From the NCBI GenBank assembly GCA_036346275.1, contig CM070713.1, forward strand, positions 78,484,382 through 78,548,381: a DNA stretch of 64,000 bases, given 5' to 3'. This stretch comes from Otatea glauca (Eukaryota; Streptophyta; Magnoliopsida; Poales; Poaceae). The notes beneath the pieces were generated by a model. That model was given only the letters and a program-made list of their open reading frames with translations, ran no database searches and had not been told where the DNA came from. The first letter of the stretch is position 1; the number at the start of each line of letters is the position of its first letter. This document shows, in pieces, positions 1-9,700 of the stretch. The translations under genes were made by a program, and so were the position numbers.

Positions 1-1629
1 GTAGTTAAATATACTAACATGTCTTCTCTTGGGTCATACCTATTCATTGTGATGCTGGAATTAGATAAATGAGCTCTGCAAGATATCTCGGTGTTACTAC
101 AATACTACTACACATATCTTGATTTGACTCTGATCATTACCTTGTTGCATGTTTCATCACTGGTTCTTGCTTGCCGTACTGGAAAAGGCTTCATTGCTTT
201 GGTGGAATGGAGATGTGCTTGCACCGAAACGCGGGAGCATGCTGCACAGAAGAGCGCTGTGCTGGTGCCTTAGCAAAGAGGATCTTTTATTCTTTCGATG
301 CCCTTCAAGGTATCATCATCATACTCATGTTCCTTCGGCAAAGATGTTTTGCTCCTTGTGCAACATGGCCTTTTGACCAAAATGTGTGGGTTATTGTTGC
401 TGCTTTTGCTACCTGGTTCCGGCTGGTTAGCTAGCCAGGGGCATATGAGATCTTGGTCTCGGTTTGGCACTCGAGACGGGATCATTTCCCGGCCAGGTGC
501 CAGTTAGCTAGTACGAGTTCGTAGCTTCGATCTGAATGACACCAGAAGAGAGAACGCTCTCCATGTGCCTTCCTTCTTGGTGCAGCGCAGTGCAGCTCCA
601 GTGGAAGAAGAGCACTGCTCCATGAAGGTGAGCTGAGCAGCAGAATTCAGCAGAGGCTGCACTGCATTGCATCTGCATGCAGGCAGCCATGTCACATGGA
701 GGTAGGCATGGGCATGGCTCCCCATGACCATCACTGGTCGGCTTGGAGTCGGAGCCAGCAGCTGGCTATAGCTTTGAATGCTCACTTGTTTGGTTGCTGC
801 AGGTTACTCCGTATTAATCTTTGCTGGTGATGGTTCATGTGCATGATGTGAGACGGCAGCTGAACTGATGGAGTGTTTGTTGCGGGTAGCGACGGCGGCA
901 ACTGCCAACAAGCGTGGGGAACATAAAGATTTTGCGGTTGGGACTTGGGACCTTTGCCTCCTCTGCCTGCGTATCTCCTGCAGTTGAACAGCTCACTCGC
1001 TTCACCTGAAAGCTTCATCCGAAAGCAATGAGGTATATTGTTGGGATCGGAGTGCGAGTTGCTCGTGAGATCTCTCTGCAGGCCTGATGGGAGTGGGAGA
1101 TGGAATCGATCCCCGCTGTTCACTATTCTTCAGATTGTTCCGCGAGTTGTAGCTGCACGCAGCTTTGATTCGAGGCACTTGCCACATTGATTAGGCCGGC
1201 CTGGGGAAGAAAATAAAAGCCTGCTTGCTTTTGAGCTGTTTGTGTTCTCCTTGGTTTGCTCCGAATGGTGTGATTGTTGCTGTTCTGCGAGCTGTCATGA
1301 ATCATGATTATCAGCTGGCCGGACAGTCACTGCTCGCTCTCTAGCTGAGATTGGCCGCAAGAAACTGCAAGCATGTCTTTCCTAGAGTGGATGATCCTAA
1401 CATCTTCCTATGCAAAGCCTTCTGACGCGTTAATGCTGCACATTGAAGTCGACTGTTCGTCACGGCCATCGCCATGTTCACCGTTGCTTACAGGCTCTGA
1501 AAGTCTGATATATGGATCGACTCCTTGTGACCCAGTGCTGCTGTAAATTTGGACTTTGATTTAAGGCTTAGTTGCACTCCTCAAGCCCGTGTATGGAACG
1601 AGACTTACCACCAGCCCATAGTTGCCCCG
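1..1629. other. Intergenic, no gene recognised
   Basis: Only short overlapping open frames on both strands and no family resemblance that I could recognise. It may include transcribed flank of a gene left of the window, but no exon with a splice context was found. Confidence 0.4.
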
Positions 1630-1991
1630 TCTATACCCCTTTATAATGCACATAAGCATTCTTTTCTACGTCCACCCTAAATAATGCACCCCATTAGAGA
1701 TGGCCTAACCTTTATGCACCCAGCGAAACGTCCCCAGAAACTTGCCTCCATCAAAATTAACGTCTCAGATCTTTCCTCAGCTTTACTCACCCACATCTGA
1801 TGGCCATTGTTTAATATGTCTAACTCATCCCTGTGGCCCACAACAGATCTCCCCCAACCTCCAGCATCATTTCAAGGAAAAGGAAACAAATATTCTGGGA
1901 TTAAGGAAAAGGAAACAAACATTCTAGAAAAGGAAAAGACCATATATTACGTGCTGGGAAAAGGAAACCGGAAGACAGGACACTATACTAG
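1630..1991 (+). mobile_element. Short non-autonomous Helitron (subfamily A), full length
   Basis: Starts TCTATACCCC and ends GCACTATACTAG-like (here GACACTATACTAG), the 5' TC and 3' CTAG expected of Helitrons. It is followed by T, but preceded by G where A is expected. It is 362 bp, carries no coding region, and is nearly identical to copies at 25383-25745, the split copy at 25198-25922, and 29497-29858 (minus). There are no terminal inverted repeats and no target duplication, which separates it from MITEs. Transposition would need a Rep-helicase supplied elsewhere. Confidence 0.8.
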
Positions 1992-2336
1992 TAGATATAC
2001 TAGTAGACAGTAATAGGCGAAATCTGATGAGTTTGCGACAAGTTCTCGGTATGGATAGGTGCCCAAAGCTTGGTTTTGGGTGCAGCTTTACCGGCTCTAA
2101 TGTCGGCATGGCGCCCACCGGAAATAAAAAAATGAAAATGGGCTGGCTGGTCAGCCCGCCGGAGGCCCTGAAGAGTTGGTCCTTGCCTCCTTGGAATGGC
2201 TGGCGAGCGCCCACTGACGCAACAAGCCGAGAAAGGCGTCAAAAGTCGAGTCTCCCCTGCTTTATTTTTTGGAATCTTTCTGTTCTCAGACATGGGATTC
2301 ACCTCCTTGGATTCGCTTCGTGATTCACCTGTCCAG

Positions 2337-3560
2337 AATTGGATCTGTATAGTATACGGCGCGAATCTGAAGCGGACCGCAAGAACGCCCACTTGCTTGC
2401 ACCGGAGGGAGCTGAGAGGAGGCTCTCTCTGTGCCGTGCCGACGTGTTGGACTTCGACAGCTTCCGGCACCCTTCAGCGGATGCCATGGCGTCTCCCATG
2501 TCGCCTCCCCAGTGTCCAACGACCCTGTCAGTTCACTTACTCACTCCTCGAGCCTTGAAGACGCCGCATATATGGAGTAGTGATCTTACTCATGCTGCTG
2601 CCGCTCCGTGTTGCATGCAGGGACTCGCGCCGGTCGCCGTGGAGGGGATCCGGAACGTGATGAACGCGGAGGCGGACATGGATTGGGCGTGCGGCGCGTG
2701 GTGTTCACCTCCTCCTACGGCGCCGTGCACATGAACCCCAACGCCATCCCCGACGAGACCTGCTGGAGCGACTACCAATTCTGCAAGCAAACAGACGTAG
2801 GTCACATCCTATATATCCGATCGATGCACGTGCATATGTATGATCACGTAATACTAGAAATCTGAAGTGCGCGCATATATACTGCAATTCTTGAACTATA
2901 CGTACGTATACACGCACGCGTGCGTGCAGATGTATTGCTGCGCAAAAATGAAGGCTGAGATGACGGCGACGGAAGCTGACGGTGGTGGTGCCTACGGCGA
3001 CTGTAGGGCCCATGCTGCAGCCGGCTCTCAACTTCAGCAGCTACCACGTCGTCCGCTACCTGATGGGCATCATCAAGGAGACCTACCCCAACGCCGTCGC
3101 CGCCTACACCGACGTCGCCCGCGCGCACGTCCTCGTGTTCGTGTACGAGCGCCCCGACGCGCGCGGCCGCTACCTCTGCATCGGCATCGTGCTGCACCGC
3201 TCCCAGTACACCCAGCTCCTCAGGGACCTTAACACCGCGGTGTCAAACCACTGCCAAGTACTTACTAGTACTTGATCTCTTCTATGATTGATCGATTGCT
3301 CTGAACGAACGAACGATCGATCTCATGGATGCATGCATGTGGCATGTGTTCTTGCCTCTTGGCATGGCAGGTGTGAGTGAAGATGACGGCAAGCCCATGG
3401 TGAAACCGTACAAGTCCTCGAGCCAGAGGCTCAAGGATCTGGGCTTTGAATTCACTTCCATGAGGAAAAGTTTGTACGAGGCAGCGATATGCCTGCAGCA
3501 AAAGGGGTCACCTGCCTGTCATCGTGCCGCAGCAGCGTGCATACTTATAAATCACAAGGA
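2337..3560 (+). pseudogene. Cinnamoyl-CoA reductase-like pseudogene
   Basis: Cinnamoyl-CoA reductases are NADPH-dependent short-chain dehydrogenases that make hydroxycinnamaldehydes for lignin. Pieces of the family are readable in order: DRKNAHLLAPEG and CRADVLDFDS (about 2360-2460), GVSHVASPVSNDP (to 2526), LAPVAVEGIRNVMN (from about 2622), RRVVFTSSYGAVHMNP and CWSDYQFCKQTD (to 2796), YCCAKMKAEM (from 2930), GPMLQPALNFSSYHVVRY and DARGRYLCIG (about 3010-3190), KPYKSSSQRLKDLGFEF and a C-terminus ending near 3560. Introns of the family remain at about 2527-2621, 2797-2929 and 3260-3370. Frameshifts occur near 2480, 2680 (4 extra bases between ADM and GVRR), 2930, 2985 and 3508, and the first exon with the nucleotide-binding glycine motif was not found in 1992-2336. 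The catalytic region keeps Tyr and Lys in YCCAK. An AATAAA lies near 3588. Clearly dead; the exact subfamily is uncertain. Confidence 0.85.
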
Positions 3561-3654
3561 CAATATACAAAGAAAATATACAGAACAATAAAGAAAGACC
3601 AAGATATATAGTATAGTGCCTGTGATAATACTACGACGGCAATACACTCGCTTA

Positions 3655-4280
3655 TCAATTAAGTGAATTTTGCTGGTCCGTCGCCTCCCGCTCCGCGCGA
3701 AGGTACACGTCCATCTTCGGTAGGCCGATTGCGCTGCGCAAGCCCCTGTTGTAGTCAGCGCCAGGCGGGTCGAACGCCGCGCAGGCCTCGTTCACCAGCC
3801 CGCGCCGCAACATGTCGTCTACTCGAGTTGCGGTGAACCGCGAAGGAGATCTGGCGCGGCATCCAGCCAGACGAAGAGGCAGTCGTGAGCGGCGCGGAAC
3901 GCTCCACCGCTGCCCTCGACCAGCGCCTCGACGTACCTGTTAGAGCCACCGGCCACGATGGGGAGGCGGCCGCGGGAGAGCACGCTCTCGACCGCGCAGG
4001 CGGCCTCACGAAAGAAGTCGTCCTTGGTGAAGTCGGCGTTGGGGCACGGCACGTAGCCGAGGAGGTGGTGCGCCACTCCGGCGTGCTCGTGGTCGGTCAC
4101 CTTGTTGGTGATCACGGGTAGGCCGGCGTAGACCTGGATCTTGTCCGAGTTGATCACCTCGCCACTGAAACGCGCCGCCGAGCGATGGCGGCTCGACTTG
4201 CGGTGGCCGTCGCCGCGAAACCGAACGAACACGACCTTCGGCTTGTTGGCCGTCGGGCTGATCACGGCGGCGGCGGCCAT
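3655..4280 (-). pseudogene. Adenylate isopentenyltransferase fragment, copy B
   Basis: IPT enzymes add dimethylallyl groups to ATP/ADP, the first step of cytokinin synthesis. Reading from an ATG at 4280 gives MAAAAVISPTANKPKVVFV. The P-loop GATATGKS is only recoverable across a lost base near 4200. It continues RFSGEVINSDKIQVYAGLPV, ITNKVTDHEHAGVAHHLLG, DFTKDDFFREAACAVESVL and IVAGGSNRYVEALVEG, all family signatures. A second frameshift near 3845 leads to VDDMLRRGLVNEACAAFDPP and AIGLPKMDVYLRAEREA, then TDQQNSLN and a stop at 3655. The tail of the family is missing: homology stops near 3675, where Helitron 3' sequence takes over. Plant IPT genes of this type lack introns, so absence of introns is not evidence of retroposition. 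Not functional as it stands. Confidence 0.88.
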
Positions 4281-4435
4281 CGTGGATCGGTGCATGACGA
4301 GCATACGTGCCGGATCGTGGGAAGTGGCGGTGGTACGTGAGCGCCTTGTATAGGATGTGGTGCACATGCATGAATGGAAGAAAATTAAACGCGCGATTCA
4401 TGGTACTGACTGGTATGGTAAATATTGAATCGAAA

Positions 4436-4775
4436 TCAAATGGGTTTAGATTTGCAACATAATTTTCTTCCATTCATGCCGCCCGCCATGCGCATCAGCA
4501 CCTCCGTGCAGTCCACGCGCCGCACGTCCCACCCCTCCAGCGTGCTCATCCTCCTGATCTTCTCCACCTGCGCGACCACCAGCCTGAAGGTGTTGCTCTT
4601 GATCTCCTTCACGTACCGCGCTCGCCAGCATCGCCTCCGCGAGCGCGGCGTCGACAGCCTTCGCCGCCTCCCGCTCCGCGCGAAGGTACGCGTCCATCTC
4701 CGGCAGGCCGATCACGCGGCGCAAGCCCGTGGTGTAGTCGGCGCTAGGCGGGTCGAACGCCGCACGGGCAACAGT
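4436..4775 (-). pseudogene. Adenylate isopentenyltransferase fragment, copy A (C-terminal part)
   Basis: The minus strand reads FDPPSADYTTGL-like residues, then RRVIGLPEMDAYLRAERE, AAKAVDAALAEAMLASAV, a one-base shift near 4610, EIKSNTFRLVVAQVEKIRR and GWDVRRVDCTEVLMRMAGG, to a stop at 4436. This is the C-terminal third of IPT, overlapping copy B over the PEMDAYLRAERE region and extending past where copy B is truncated. The N-terminal two thirds are missing; at 4775 homology ends abruptly in unrelated AT-rich DNA. Together with the repeated upstream segment at 5018-5155 this shows two tandem IPT copies inside the Helitron, one internally deleted. Confidence 0.82.
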
Positions 4776-5017
4776 ATGTCATCCTGGAAAGTTAGACCAA
4801 TAATGGCTTCCCTAATTGTCATTCAAATATGAATGCTAACATATAGCACCATTTGTGCGTCCTGATTGAGGCTAATTATTATCAGAATATCTATTACTTC
4901 TCATAGTGTATTTAGGAATAAGTCCTAAAATGAACTTATTCCTTATATTTATCACACGATAATTGCATTTCATACACACATTCCTTATATAATATTTTTC
5001 GCTAAATAATATTATGG

Positions 5018-5155
5018 CGGCGGTACGTGAGCGCCTTGTATAGGATGTGGTGCACATGCATGAATGAAAGAAAATTAAGCTCGCGATTCATGGTACTGAC
5101 TGGTATGGTAAATATTGAATCGAAATCAAATGGGTTTAGATTTGCAACATAAATT
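5018..5155 (-). repeat. Second copy of the IPT upstream segment
   Basis: Nearly identical to 4325-4463. Shared features are the TACGTGAGCGCCTTGTATAG block, the GATGTGGTGCACATGCATGAA block, and the stretch ending in TTTAGATTTGCAACATAA. On the minus strand it precedes copy A exactly as 4325-4463 precedes copy B, so it is the 5' flank of the duplicated unit. Confidence 0.85.
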
Positions 5156-5418
5156 CCATATATATAGTTCAATTGAAATATATATGTGCGGGCTCTCCTG
5201 TTGTGGGCCACATGAATGAATGAGTTAGACACATTAAACAACGGTCATCGGATGTGGGTGAGTAAAACCGAAGAAAGATCTGAGACGTTCATTTTGATGA
5301 ATGCAAGTTTCTGAGGACGTTTTGCTGGGTGCACGAACATTGGGTCATCTCTAATGAGGTGCATTATTTAGGGTAGATGTAGGAAAAATTGCTTAGGTGC
5401 ATTATAAAGGGGTATAGA

Positions 5419-6536
5419 TAACCAAGGTCATGTCTTGTATTGGCACATATACTTAGTACGTCTAGTTGTTCCGAAATTCGTGGAGTCGGTCATTGTGTTC
5501 TTTTCAAGAATACTAACCAAATGTAATATTACTCAACACTTTAAGGTGTTGTCGCTGGGCTTAGCCTCCATCATGCGCTCGGCTCCGCTGGAGTGTCTTG
5601 TCGAGCTCCGTCTCAGTTCATATCGTGCCTCTGCTGTTGAGTTTAGCTTACCTTACGCTCTTGGCTTCACTACTGTTGTTTGCATTGTACCTCCGCCGCA
5701 CATCAAAAGGGAGTTTGTTAGGATAAGTATTGCATTTTTTAGTAGTAAAATGTTTGTCATGGGGTAATTTTTGTTTTTTTAGAGAATTTGTAGGGGAGAA
5801 GGAGGGATTCGAGGAGAGGCGGGTGGAAGCTGGGAAGACGAAAAACATATCATTATTCACCACCACTAAATTCTTTTTAGTGATATGAGTAGTTACATAG
5901 AAAAGAGTAGTTTATATTTGGAAGTTCAGCGCAGAGTTCTACTTGTATAAGTGTAGTTAGCAGTCCTTGTTAATGTATATTATATGCATGTAAAACTCTT
6001 CTGCAATGAATAATAAGGTCCTTAATTTCCGGTTCGAAGGACCCAAAAGAAAAATAAACGAAAGCCTGAACTTCATGTTTTTTTTAGTGAAAGTCTGAAT
6101 TAATTCCTCCGTGTACCATGTTGGATTTGGTGTGTTTTCCTGCACCACTGATGGAGACCGCAATGGCACAGAATCTAGGTTGTTTGTGTTTTCCTTCGGC
6201 ACGAAATGACTGCGGCAAAATATGAAGGGAAAAGTAAAAAGGCATTATACTCTTAGCTGATGGTTGCAGAGAACACTTGACAGTAACCTACATTGGCAAA
6301 CCACGGATGGACACCGCGGAGTGCGATGCTGAAAGCGTCAAATTTGTCAAATAGATGCCTAGATGTTTGTGCCTGCAATGAGATTAGTTCAGTAATTCAG
6401 ATCATTTACAGGCTGCAAATGCATACTGTTATATCATGCAGATTTCTGATCATATTGTTATATCATGCTTCACCGCTGTCCCTACGGAGAGATGGCGTAT
6501 ATGCCTTGTGCGTGCGCGTGATCCGGCACGCGGTTA
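5419..6536. other. Intergenic, upstream of eIF2B epsilon
   Basis: Short open frames only. No recognised gene or repeat except moderate AT richness. The right part presumably holds distal promoter sequence of the gene starting at 6786. Confidence 0.4.
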
Positions 6537-6645
6537 GGGCCCAATTCCAAAAGCCAACCGGTCTGGCCTAATGCCAAAAGCCCATCCAGTCAGGCACAAC
6601 TGCAAAAGCCTATCCGGTCTGGTCCAATTCCAAAAGCCCAAACTG
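6537..6645 (+). promoter_or_regulatory. Four tandem 28-bp units in the eIF2B epsilon promoter/5' leader
   Basis: Units start at 6537, 6565, 6593 and 6621 (the last shortened to about 25 bp). Each has a CCAAAAGCC-like core and, except the last, a CCGGTCTG-like end. The first begins GGGCCCAATT and the last contains AAAAGCCCAAA. GCCCA/TGGGC motifs are the 'site II' elements common upstream of plant translation and ribosomal genes. The array lies 141-249 bp before the start codon. Confidence 0.7.
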
Positions 6646-6785
6646 AGAAAGCCCGGCTCCGAGCCGATCCACCCCTCCTCGCAGTCGCACCACACTTGCC
6701 GAGCCACGGCGGCGACGACGGCGCGATCAGCGACCAAACCTAAACCTCCCAACCCCTCTCCGGCGCCGCCTCAGTCGCAGCAGCC

Positions 6786-9700
6786 ATGTCCCAGAAGAAG
6801 GCGCGCGGCGGAGGCGGAGGCGGCGACGACCCGGAGGACCTCTCCCGCTCGCCCCTCCAGGCCGTCCTCCTCGCCGACAGCTTCACGCTCAAGTTCCGCC
6901 CCATCACCCTCGAGCGCCCCAAGGTACGCCACCGCTCCCCAAACCCTACCGCAGCGCCACCTCCATCCCCTCGGCGCACGTATCCTAAATTCCGCTGCCT
7001 CGCAGGTGCTGCTGCCGCTGGTGAACGTGCCGATGATCGAGTACACGCTGTCGTGGCTCGAGACGGCGGGGGTGGAGGAGGTCTTCGTCTTCTGCTGCGC
7101 TCACGCGCACCAGGTAAAGGACCACCTGGATAAGGCCGGATGGACTGGGAAGGCCGCGGCCGGGGAGATGGCTGTCGCGCCCGTCGAGTCGCACGACGCG
7201 ATCAGCGCAGGTGATGCGCTCCGCGTCATGTACGGCCGCGGCGTGGTGAGTTTCCGATCTGCATCCTGCCATCCTTACCGTGGATTGCGAAGACTGTAGT
7301 ATTAGTGTTCGGTGTTGTTATGAGATAACAATATTGTCTTTGCCTCTTAGGGTAGACGATTGATTAGAGCTGACTGTGAAGGCGCGCGTGATTTAAGTTT
7401 AGGGGAAATTTGGGTGTGTTATTTCAGTTCATTTAAGGAAGAAAAGTAGCAAAAAAATTGCATCACTTTATGTCTAGTACAGTGGCTTTCCATTGGATAT
7501 TGGTTGCTTCAGTAGTGAGTGCGTGGGAATCAATTACAGCCAGCAAGAGATTGTGACGAAAAGTGTGAGGATAATTTGTTCACCATCATAGCAAAACCTA
7601 CTACGGGCTTTTCAACCAAATGGAAATCAAGTTTTTTTGGTTTAAGGTTTTTAGCTATAACTAGTTTGCTAATATCCTACTGAAAACTAATGCCCCTGCT
7701 CAACTTAGATATCAAGTGCTGAACTCTGTGATTATTGTGGCTACCCAGTAATAGTATCTTGTTTATTTATTTTGTTTGCCCAGGTAGCTGTAGCTTGTGC
7801 TGATTTACTGTGACACATAATATAGTGCTGGTGCATCGTCTTATTGTCCCATTTTCGAATTTTCATGTACTGAAAGTGTGCCTGCCTTTTCATTTAACTC
7901 AATTTACACTTTCAATTGTTTCATACACTCCTCCCTTCTATGTAGATACATGGAGATTTTATTCTCATAAGTGGTGATACGATCAGCAATATGAGCTTAA
8001 AAGATGCTCTCCAGGAACATAAGGACCGAAGGAAAAAGGACCCACTTGCTGTTATGACTATGATTATAAAGCATTCGAAATCTTCAATCCTGACACACCA
8101 AACACGGCTAGGCAACGATGAAATTGTTATGGCGATAGATCCTGAGACAAAGGAACTACTTTACTACGAGGACAGGGCAGATGGCTCACAGCTGTATCTG
8201 ACAATTGATAAGGATATAATGATCAATAATCCTTCTCTCCAGTTGCATAATAACATGGAGGTTTACTTTTATACTTAATAATTCAACAAGGCAGATCTAT
8301 TTTTTCTAACTTCTGTTTGTGCCATGTTCTTGCAAGATCATCTATCGTATTCTTCAATACTCCCTCCAGTCACAAATACATGTCGTTTTGGACATAGATG
8401 TAGTCAAACTTTTGAGACTTTGACCATCAATATCATTTTCAAAATTTAAATTGGATACATGAAAATCATATCTATAGATTTGTCTCAAAAAGTATTTTCA
8501 TAATATTATAATTTTATTGGGTTTTATAAATATATTACAATAGAAACTACTTCTCAAAGTTGTGTTTTGAAGATCGTGTCGATGTCCAAAATGGCATGTA
8601 TTTGTGACCAGAGGGAATACTTCTTATCTTTCTTGTTTTACCGATCTTTTTTGTTTCAATTTTTTTTCTGGCAGGACTGCTATATTGATATCTGCTCGCC
8701 AGAAGTCCTTAGTCTTTTTACTGATAACTTTGACTATCAACATCTTCGGCGTCATTTCGTGAAGGGTTTACTGGTTGATGATGTAAGTGCTGTCACTGCT
8801 GTTTGACCTCAGTAAGACAAGAAAATATGCTGTATTGCTGTTTGTTCTTAGTGCAATATCATATGTGCCGACCCTCCTCGTATATCTCTTTTTGTAACAA
8901 ATGAACTGTCGTGCCGATCCTTTCAGATTATGGGGTACAAAATTTATACTCATGAAATATGCTCAAGCTATGCTGCAAGAATAGATAATTTCAGGAGCTA
9001 CGATACAGTGAGCAAAGATATAATTCAAAGGTGGACATACCCGATGGTGCCTGATGTGCTATCCTTTGGTAACTGCCTAGAAATGAAACTTCACCGGCAG
9101 GGAATCTACAAGGCATTAGGTATACAGAATGTAAAGAGAATTCCACAATATTTTTGTTTCTGGACCCTTGATTTGTAGTTGTTCCTTGATTTATTCTTCA
9201 ACAAAAGTCACATGTTAAGGAATCTAGATGAATTTATCAAATCAAATTGTTCGATTTGAAATGGATAAATGGTTTTCCCTTTTGCAGATTTAAGTTGATG
9301 ATTTGAAATGTTTCTATGTTCTGTATCATTAATATTGCATGGGCTGTTGTTAAACTGTGATTTTATTTCTTAGGCATGGTTTTACCAATAATTTAGGACT
9401 ATATGGATCTTCCCCCTACTCTTCTGGTAAATTAAATACAATTCCCTTTCTACATATGATCTATTCATGTCTTTTCCAGATGTAACATTGTCACATTCTG
9501 CACAAATTGGTGCGAATTCTGTTATTGGCAATGCGACAAGCATTGGAGAGCATTGCAAGGTATCAAATTCGGTCATTGGGGAAGGCTGCAATATTGGGAA
9601 AAACGTTTTGATTCATGGCTCCTATATATGGAATAATGTCATAATTGAAGATGGATGCAAAGTGAGTAATTCGTTAGTCTGTGATGGTGTTCATTTAAGG

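Larger units (their letters stand above)
3608..5418 (-). mobile_element. Helitron (subfamily B) carrying IPT gene fragments
   Basis: On the minus strand the element opens at 5418 with TCTATACC, preceded by A. The first 220 bp (5418-5196) match the 5' region of the short Helitrons and of the copy ending at 32229. It closes at 3608 with GGCACTATACTAT, a one-base variant of the CTAG end. The last 60 bp (3608-3668) match the 3' end of the element at 30054-32229. The sequence TCGTAG...GCAC...CTAG there resembles the maize Helitron 3' consensus as I remember it. Everything between is on the element: two broken isopentenyltransferase pieces (3655-4280 and 4436-4775), a repeated upstream segment, and 240 bp of unknown DNA (4776-5017). 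This is the architecture of Helitron gene capture. No Rep-helicase is present, so it is non-autonomous. Confidence 0.7.

Noticed and set aside
1630..1991. Reading the 362-bp repeat as an ordinary MITE
   Set aside because: No terminal inverted repeats and no target duplication; ends TC/CTAG between A and T in other copies, and the nested copy proves the Helitron mode.
6537..6645. Regularly spaced repeats resembling a CRISPR array
   Set aside because: Units are contiguous without unique spacers, in a plant promoter.
6571..7299. Long open frame overlapping the start of the eIF2B epsilon gene
   Set aside because: Different frame, runs through intron 1, low-complexity Pro/Ser/Arg; it is a GC-rich shadow.
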